Shown: positions 60,326 through 64,000 of the stretch, piece after piece | Position numbering within the stretch: the stretch's first letter is position 1 | Layout of the letters: each line of letters starts with the position of its first letter | Source: Xenorhabdus ishibashii | GTDB lineage: Bacteria > Pseudomonadota > Gammaproteobacteria > Enterobacterales > Enterobacteriaceae | Length of the DNA stretch: 64,000 nt | Assembly (NCBI RefSeq): GCF_002632755.1 | Contig: NZ_NJAK01000001.1 | Location: 1,364,001 to 1,428,000, forward strand | Reading direction: 5' to 3' | Position numbers and translations under genes: made by a program | Notes under the pieces: generated by a model | Databases searched by the model: none | What the model was told of the DNA's origin: nothing | Seen by the model: the letters and a program-made list of their open reading frames with translations, nothing else

Positions 60326-61663
60326 ATGTTAAACAGTTTATTAGTCATACTCTTGCTTTGTGCGATTAGCGCATTTTTTTCGTTATCAGAAATTTCTTTG
60401 GCTGCTTCAAGAAGAATAAAATTAAAACTCATGGCCGATGAAGGCAATCTCAATGCGGCTCATGTCCTTAAGCTACAAGAAACACCCGGCCTGTTTTTTA
60501 CTGTCGTTCAAATTGGTCTTAATGCTGTGGCAATCCTTGCGGGAGTTGTGGGGGAATCGGCCTTTTCACCTGCACTGAAAACATTATTCATGAAATTTAT
60601 GCGCCCAGAATGGGCCGACCAACTGGGATTTATCTGCTCTTTTATTATCGTTACCAGTGTCTTTATCCTGTTGGCTGATTTAACCCCTAAACGCATTGGC
60701 ATGATTAAGCCCGAAGCCGTTGCCATGAAAATTATCAATCCAATGCGTTTCTGCCTGACTATTTGTCGCCCTCTGGTTTGGTTGTTCAATGGACTGGCCG
60801 ACGGTATTTTCAAACTTTTTAATATCCCGATGGAACGTAATGAAGACATCACATCTGACGATATTTACGCAGTTGTTGAAGCCGGAGCAGTTGCAGGCGT
60901 ACTTCGCAAACAAGAACATGAATTAATTGAAAATGTGTTCGAACTGGAGTCGCGCACTGTGCCTTCTGCCATGACTTCACGAGAAAGTGTAGTGTATTTT
61001 GATAAGAATGAAGACGAGGACAGCATCAAACAAAAAATCTCCACTCATCCTCACTCAAAATTTCTTGTTTGTGATGACGACATTGATCATGTCATCGGGT
61101 ATGTGGACTCGAAAGATTTACTTAATCTCGTTTTGAATGGGCAAAGCCTCAATCTGAAAGAAGGTGTCCAAATCCGCAATGCCTTGATGATCCCAGATAC
61201 GCTTTCACTCTCTGATACACTGGAAAGTTTCAAAGCCGCTGGAGAAGATTTCGCTATCATTCTCAATGAATATGCTTTGGTCATGGGTGTCATCACACTT
61301 AATGACGTTATGACCACCTTAATGGGAGATTTAGTCGGGCAGGGGCAGGAAGAACAAATTGTTGTTCGGGATGAAAATTCGTGGCTGATTGAAGGCGGCA
61401 CACCGATTGAAGATGTGATGAGAGTACTGGATATCGATGGTTTTCCAGACTCCAGTCATTATGAAACCATTGCCGGTTTTATGATGTTCCGTCTGCGAAA
61501 AATTCCAAAACGCACGGATTCGGTGAAATTTGGTGGTTATAAGTTTGAAGTGGTAGATATCGATAACTATAAAATCGATCAATTGCTGGTGACAAAAGTT
61601 GTCACTCCCTTAACGCAACCTAATCCCCTTACCTCTGAGCAACCACATGAAAAACAATCCTAA
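60326..61663 (+). CDS. ytfL: CNNM/CorC-type membrane protein YtfL
   Basis: The 445-residue protein has an N-terminal DUF21 membrane domain of four helices (about 1-180, with SEISLAASRRIKLK). A tandem CBS pair follows (about 205-335, with VPSAMTSRESVVYFDKNE), and a CorC/HlyC domain closes the protein (about 350-430). Relatives act in magnesium/cobalt efflux; YtfL has been linked to cadaverine/putrescine export and pH homeostasis in E. coli. Its place between msrA and ytfK is as in E. coli. A terminator follows. Confidence 0.93.
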   Translation: MLNSLLVILLLCAISAFFSLSEISLAASRRIKLKLMADEGNLNAAHVLKLQETPGLFFTVVQIGLNAVAILAGVVGESAFSPALKTLFMKFMRPEWADQLGFICSFIIVTSVFILLADLTPKRIGMIKPEAVAMKIINPMRFCLTICRPLVWLFNGLADGIFKLFNIPMERNEDITSDDIYAVVEAGAVAGVLRKQEHELIENVFELESRTVPSAMTSRESVVYFDKNEDEDSIKQKISTHPHSKFLVCDDDIDHVIGYVDSKDLLNLVLNGQSLNLKEGVQIRNALMIPDTLSLSDTLESFKAAGEDFAIILNEYALVMGVITLNDVMTTLMGDLVGQGQEEQIVVRDENSWLIEGGTPIEDVMRVLDIDGFPDSSHYETIAGFMMFRLRKIPKRTDSVKFGGYKFEVVDIDNYKIDQLLVTKVVTPLTQPNPLTSEQPHEKQS

Positions 61664-61675
61664 CGTATAGATTTA

Positions 61676-61702
61676 AAAAACGGCCGCAAGGCCGTTTATT
61701 AT
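61676..61702. terminator. Terminator between ytfL and ytfK
   Basis: AAACGGCC (61678-61685) and GGCCGTTT (61690-61697) form a perfect 8-bp stem with a GCAA loop, preceded by A and followed by TT. It can serve both convergent genes. Confidence 0.85.
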
Positions 61703-61765
61703 ACGAATTCAATATATTATATTGATCTTATTAGATTATCCATTAGCAGGTAAAATGACAAAACA

Positions 61766-61972
61766 TCATCCCATTTCGGTCTGTAAGCGTAATACTTGCT
61801 GATTAACTTCACTCATTACATGGAAATGACGTTTATCTTTGATTTTCGGGGGTAGAATTTTTCCATAATTAAATTCAAAAGCGCCCATGTCCTTAATATA
61901 TAAACGCCCACGAAATAGGGTTTTTACGTAGAGAGCAATTTTCACTGGGTTATAATGGCGAAAGATTTTCAT
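61766..61972 (-). CDS. ytfK: DUF1107 protein YtfK
   Basis: The 68-residue protein matches E. coli YtfK in length and sequence: [20 protein letters not shown], then [20 protein letters not shown] and the final [16 protein letters not shown]. coli YtfK has been reported to bind SpoT and to favour (p)ppGpp accumulation during phosphate or fatty-acid starvation. The ATG at 61972 is chosen over one 18 bases upstream; GGAGG lies about ten bases before it. It converges on ytfL and is divergent from ytfJ. Confidence 0.93.
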   Translation of the reverse strand: MKIFRHYNPVKIALYVKTLFRGRLYIKDMGAFEFNYGKILPPKIKDKRHFHVMSEVNQQVLRLQTEMG

Positions 61973-62321
61973 CTCTGTTTTTCCTCCCATGCTTCTTACG
62001 ATACTATTTTGTTACGTAATATTTATTGCATAACATTGGCGACATAACATGTTCAATGCATCAGAAGCCCCCCTGTTATGCCAACTGTATAGACTACGTA
62101 TATGGAAATTTGTTCCCTTGAATATCAGGTTTCAATCTCTGTTTTAATCTAACATAATGATATTAATAAGCATTATATTACGCACCTCTCTTGTTTACTT
62201 ATACCTTATCCTGAATGTTATCAAATTGTTTATTTTCTTGAGGACAGACCAGTTAACAAACGCTATGCTGAATATGTCATTCCCTGATAACATGCCACAC
62301 CATGATAGATAAGGAATAAAT
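61973..62321. other. ytfK-ytfJ divergent intergenic region
   Basis: This 349-base AT-rich spacer should carry both promoters. I see no further gene, clear operator or repeat. A minus-strand frame over 62195-62407 is a shadow of the ytfJ start. Confidence 0.55.
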
Positions 62322-62894
62322 ATGTTAAAAAACAACATGTTAATAAAAATCGTGTTATCTGCAATATTGAGTATAACGCCAATATTTGCGCTCGCCCACA
62401 ACATCACCTTAGAACAACCCGTTCCCGCTGTCAGTGTGACAGATAAAGGAGAACTGTTGTTAAACGATGGTAAGTTCAGTTACCAAAATTGGAGCAGTAC
62501 TGAACTTCCGGGAAAAGTAAGAACGATCCAGCATATTGCCGGTCGTAGTTCCGCAAAAGAGATGAATGATCCCTTGATTCAGGCATTGAAGCATGCTGAT
62601 TTCCCCAAGGATAAATATCAAACCACCAGCATCGTAAATACCGATGATGCTATTTTTGGTACGGCCGTTTTTGTTCGCAATAGCCTTGAAGACAGCAAAA
62701 AACAGTTCCCGTGGTCACAATTCATTGTCGATAGTAATGGGCTGGTTAAAAAGGCCTGGGGACTGGAACCCAAAAGTTCGGTAATCATTGTGCTGGATAA
62801 AGACGGTCATGTGAAATTTGTCAAAGATGGCAAGTTAAGTAACGAAGACATTACACATGTTATCAGCCTAATTAAAAAAGAATTGGAAAAATAG
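62322..62894 (+). CDS. ytfJ: Periplasmic thioredoxin-fold protein YtfJ
   Basis: The 190-residue protein has a signal peptide (about 1-25, ending ALA-H) and matches E. coli YtfJ (184 residues) over the mature part. GKVRTIQHIAGRSSAKEMN, KYQTTSIVNTDDAIFGT and WSQFIVDSNGLVKKAWGL are conserved. The fold is thioredoxin/peroxiredoxin-like, but no CxxC pair is present, so a simple thiol reductase role is unlikely. AAGGA lies about seven bases before the ATG. A terminator-like hairpin separates it from convergent cysQ. Confidence 0.93.
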   Translation: MLKNNMLIKIVLSAILSITPIFALAHNITLEQPVPAVSVTDKGELLLNDGKFSYQNWSSTELPGKVRTIQHIAGRSSAKEMNDPLIQALKHADFPKDKYQTTSIVNTDDAIFGTAVFVRNSLEDSKKQFPWSQFIVDSNGLVKKAWGLEPKSSVIIVLDKDGHVKFVKDGKLSNEDITHVISLIKKELEK

Positions 62895-62912
62895 TTTATT
62901 CAATGCCTTACA

Positions 62913-62950
62913 GTGATAATGGTTCTCCCATTGTGAGCCATTATCACCTT
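62913..62950. terminator. Hairpin between ytfJ and cysQ
   Basis: GTGATAATGG (62913-62922) and CCATTATCAC (62938-62947) form a perfect 10-bp stem between the convergent genes. There is no good T-run, so it may be a weak terminator or a stabilising 3' end. Confidence 0.55.
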
Positions 62951-62967
62951 AATATCGCGCTCCAGAA

Positions 62968-63711
62968 TCAAAAAATCCTGACTCTAAACCCTGGATTCAG
63001 GAAAGATTCACGCGGCGTGTAATCTAATGTCTTCCCTTCCCAATCCGTCACATGTGCCCCCGCAGCAATAGCAATGGCATGACCAGCTCCTGTATCCCAG
63101 ATGTTGGTCGGTCCAAAACGTGGGTAAAGTTGGGCTTTTCCCTCTGCAACCATGCAAAATTTGAGTGAAGAACCGACCGAAAGTGTATCGTGTACCCCTA
63201 GCTGGGAAAGATAGTCTTGCAACTCCTCATCGTCCTTGTGAGAGCGGCTGACAACCACGACTGGCGGCTTCGCTCGCATAACTTTAATGGGCAGCATCTG
63301 GCCATTGGCTTCTTTCCACGCCTGACGCCCTTGCCCTGAATATAAGACATTCTGTACCGGAACATAGATAACTCCCATCACAGGTACACCGTGTTCTACC
63401 AAGGCAATATTGACAGTAAACTCGCCATTGCGGCGAATAAACTCTTTCGTACCATCCAATGGATCAACCAGCCAATAACGCTGCCAATTTTTCCACTCTT
63501 CCCATGTCGGAGGTTCTTCTTCTGATAACAGCGGGATATCAGGTGCAATGCGCAACAATCCTGCTTTAATGATCTTATGGGCGGCAATATCCGCAGCAGT
63601 TACGGGTGAGTCATCCATTTTATGCTTTACTTGCAACGGTTGCTCAGCCTGATAGATCTCCATGATCGCCTTGCCTGCTTCTCGTGCTAATTGGCAGATC
63701 TGTTGTAGCAT
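62968..63711 (-). CDS. cysQ: 3'(2'),5'-bisphosphate nucleotidase CysQ
   Basis: The 247-residue enzyme of the inositol-monophosphatase superfamily removes phosphate from PAP and PAPS, by-products of sulfate assimilation. The metal motifs LLSEEEPP (about 65-72), DPLDGTKEF (about 88-96) and WDTGAGHAI (about 208-216) are all present. The ATG at 63711 has AGAGG six bases upstream; ATG 63714 and a further start at 63726 are alternatives. It converges on ytfJ and follows fklB on the same strand. Confidence 0.95.
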   Translation of the reverse strand: MLQQICQLAREAGKAIMEIYQAEQPLQVKHKMDDSPVTAADIAAHKIIKAGLLRIAPDIPLLSEEEPPTWEEWKNWQRYWLVDPLDGTKEFIRRNGEFTVNIALVEHGVPVMGVIYVPVQNVLYSGQGRQAWKEANGQMLPIKVMRAKPPVVVVSRSHKDDEELQDYLSQLGVHDTLSVGSSLKFCMVAEGKAQLYPRFGPTNIWDTGAGHAIAIAAGAHVTDWEGKTLDYTPRESFLNPGFRVRIF

Positions 63712-63820
63712 CATACACCTCTGCATTTGTTGTTTGGCTATACCACTTGAAGCACCATTTTTAACGCATTTTTTACCGGAATGGCGAATATTTTATGCTG
63801 CCATAATTTCCAAATACATT

Positions 63821-63847
63821 AAAAAAATAGCCGGCTAACCGGCTATT
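63821..63847 (-). terminator. fklB terminator
   Basis: On the minus strand AATAGCCGG-TTAG-CCGGCTATT is a perfect 9-bp stem (63847-63826) followed by a T-run (complement of 63821-63827). It begins eight bases after the fklB stop. Confidence 0.92.
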
Positions 63848-63854
63848 CAATAAG

Positions 63855-64000
63855 TTACAGAATTTCCAGTAATTCCACTTCGAAAATCAGCGTGCTATAA
63901 GGAGGAATGGATGCACCTGCGCCACGCTCACCATAAGCCAGATTGTGAGGAATATAGAGTTCCCATTTGGAACCGACTGGCATTAAGGTTAGCGCTTCAA
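63855..64000 (-). CDS. fklB: FKBP-type peptidyl-prolyl isomerase FklB, 3' end
   Basis: Only the C-terminal 47 codons are in the window; the gene continues beyond the right edge. They encode [20 protein letters not shown] and then [20 protein letters not shown] before the stop, which is the FKBP active-site strand region and nearly matches E. coli FklB (FKBP22). The domain catalyses proline isomerisation; FklB is a dimeric enzyme of cytoplasm or periplasm. A strong terminator follows, and cysQ lies downstream on the same strand. Confidence 0.9.
   Translation of the reverse strand, partial: EALTLMPVGSKWELYIPHNLAYGERGAGASIPPYSTLIFEVELLEIL

Overview
The window is chromosomal DNA from an enterobacterium, most likely an insect-associated member of the Morganellaceae (Xenorhabdus or Photorhabdus-like). 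The housekeeping proteins are close to E. coli in sequence and length, the spacers are AT-rich, and two ~1,000-residue invasin/intimin-type adhesins sit between core genes. The genus is an inference from overall character; no marker gene here fixes it.

Layout. (1) 0-2.2 kb: a DUF819 membrane protein with a VanX-type D-Ala-D-Ala dipeptidase, and the start of a further gene cut by the window edge. (2) 2.4-6.1 kb: pyrI without pyrB, ridA, then anaerobic ribonucleotide reductase nrdD-nrdG. Its leader holds a pair of NrdR boxes, an FNR-like site and three DnaA boxes, and its NrdD lacks the N-terminal ATP-cone. (3) 6.1-8.4 kb: yhbP, a small DUF1471 protein, yhbQ, yhbS and a decayed yhbT. (4) 8.4-19 kb: an accessory block where E. 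coli has yhbUVW-mtr. It holds a HlyD/ABC-2 permease operon without an ATPase, a LysM-bearing inverse autotransporter, a HigBA-like toxin-antitoxin pair, and the pyruvate-sensing pair btsSR. (5) 19-43.3 kb: the conserved deaD-yrbN-nlpI-pnp-rpsO-truB-rbfA-infB-nusA-rimP-metY / leuU-secG-glmM-folP-ftsH-rlmE / yhbY / greA / dacB / obgE-rpmA-rplU / ispB block, in E. coli order but without argG and yhbE. (6) 43.3-44.6 kb: two tandem Mu-repressor-like genes divergent from a Ner-like sfsB, with an inverted-repeat operator candidate between them. (7) 44.7-46.5 kb: mdh and argR. (8) 46.5-64 kb: mpl/fbp, a second inverse autotransporter in place of ytfQRST-yjfF, then ppa, ytfP, tamB-tamA, msrA, ytfL, ytfK, ytfJ, cysQ and partial fklB.

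How the genes work together. Much of the window is one gene-expression machine: transcription elongation (nusA, greA), initiation (infB, initiator tRNA), ribosome maturation (rimP, rbfA, truB, rlmE, yhbY, obgE, deaD), ribosomal proteins (rpsO, rplU, rpmA) and RNA decay (pnp). Envelope genes form a second theme: glmM, mpl, dacB and nlpI for peptidoglycan, secG and ftsH for membrane protein export and quality control, and tamAB for outer-membrane assembly. The two adhesins are likely outer-membrane clients of BAM/TAM. The window is a mosaic of at least four blocks that lie apart in E. coli, with joins near 6.07, 44.65 and 46.5 kb.

Starts were moved from the longest possible ORF where Shine-Dalgarno spacing or E. 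coli protein length supported a downstream codon; these choices are noted in the entries. All homology statements come from remembered family sequences, not from a search.
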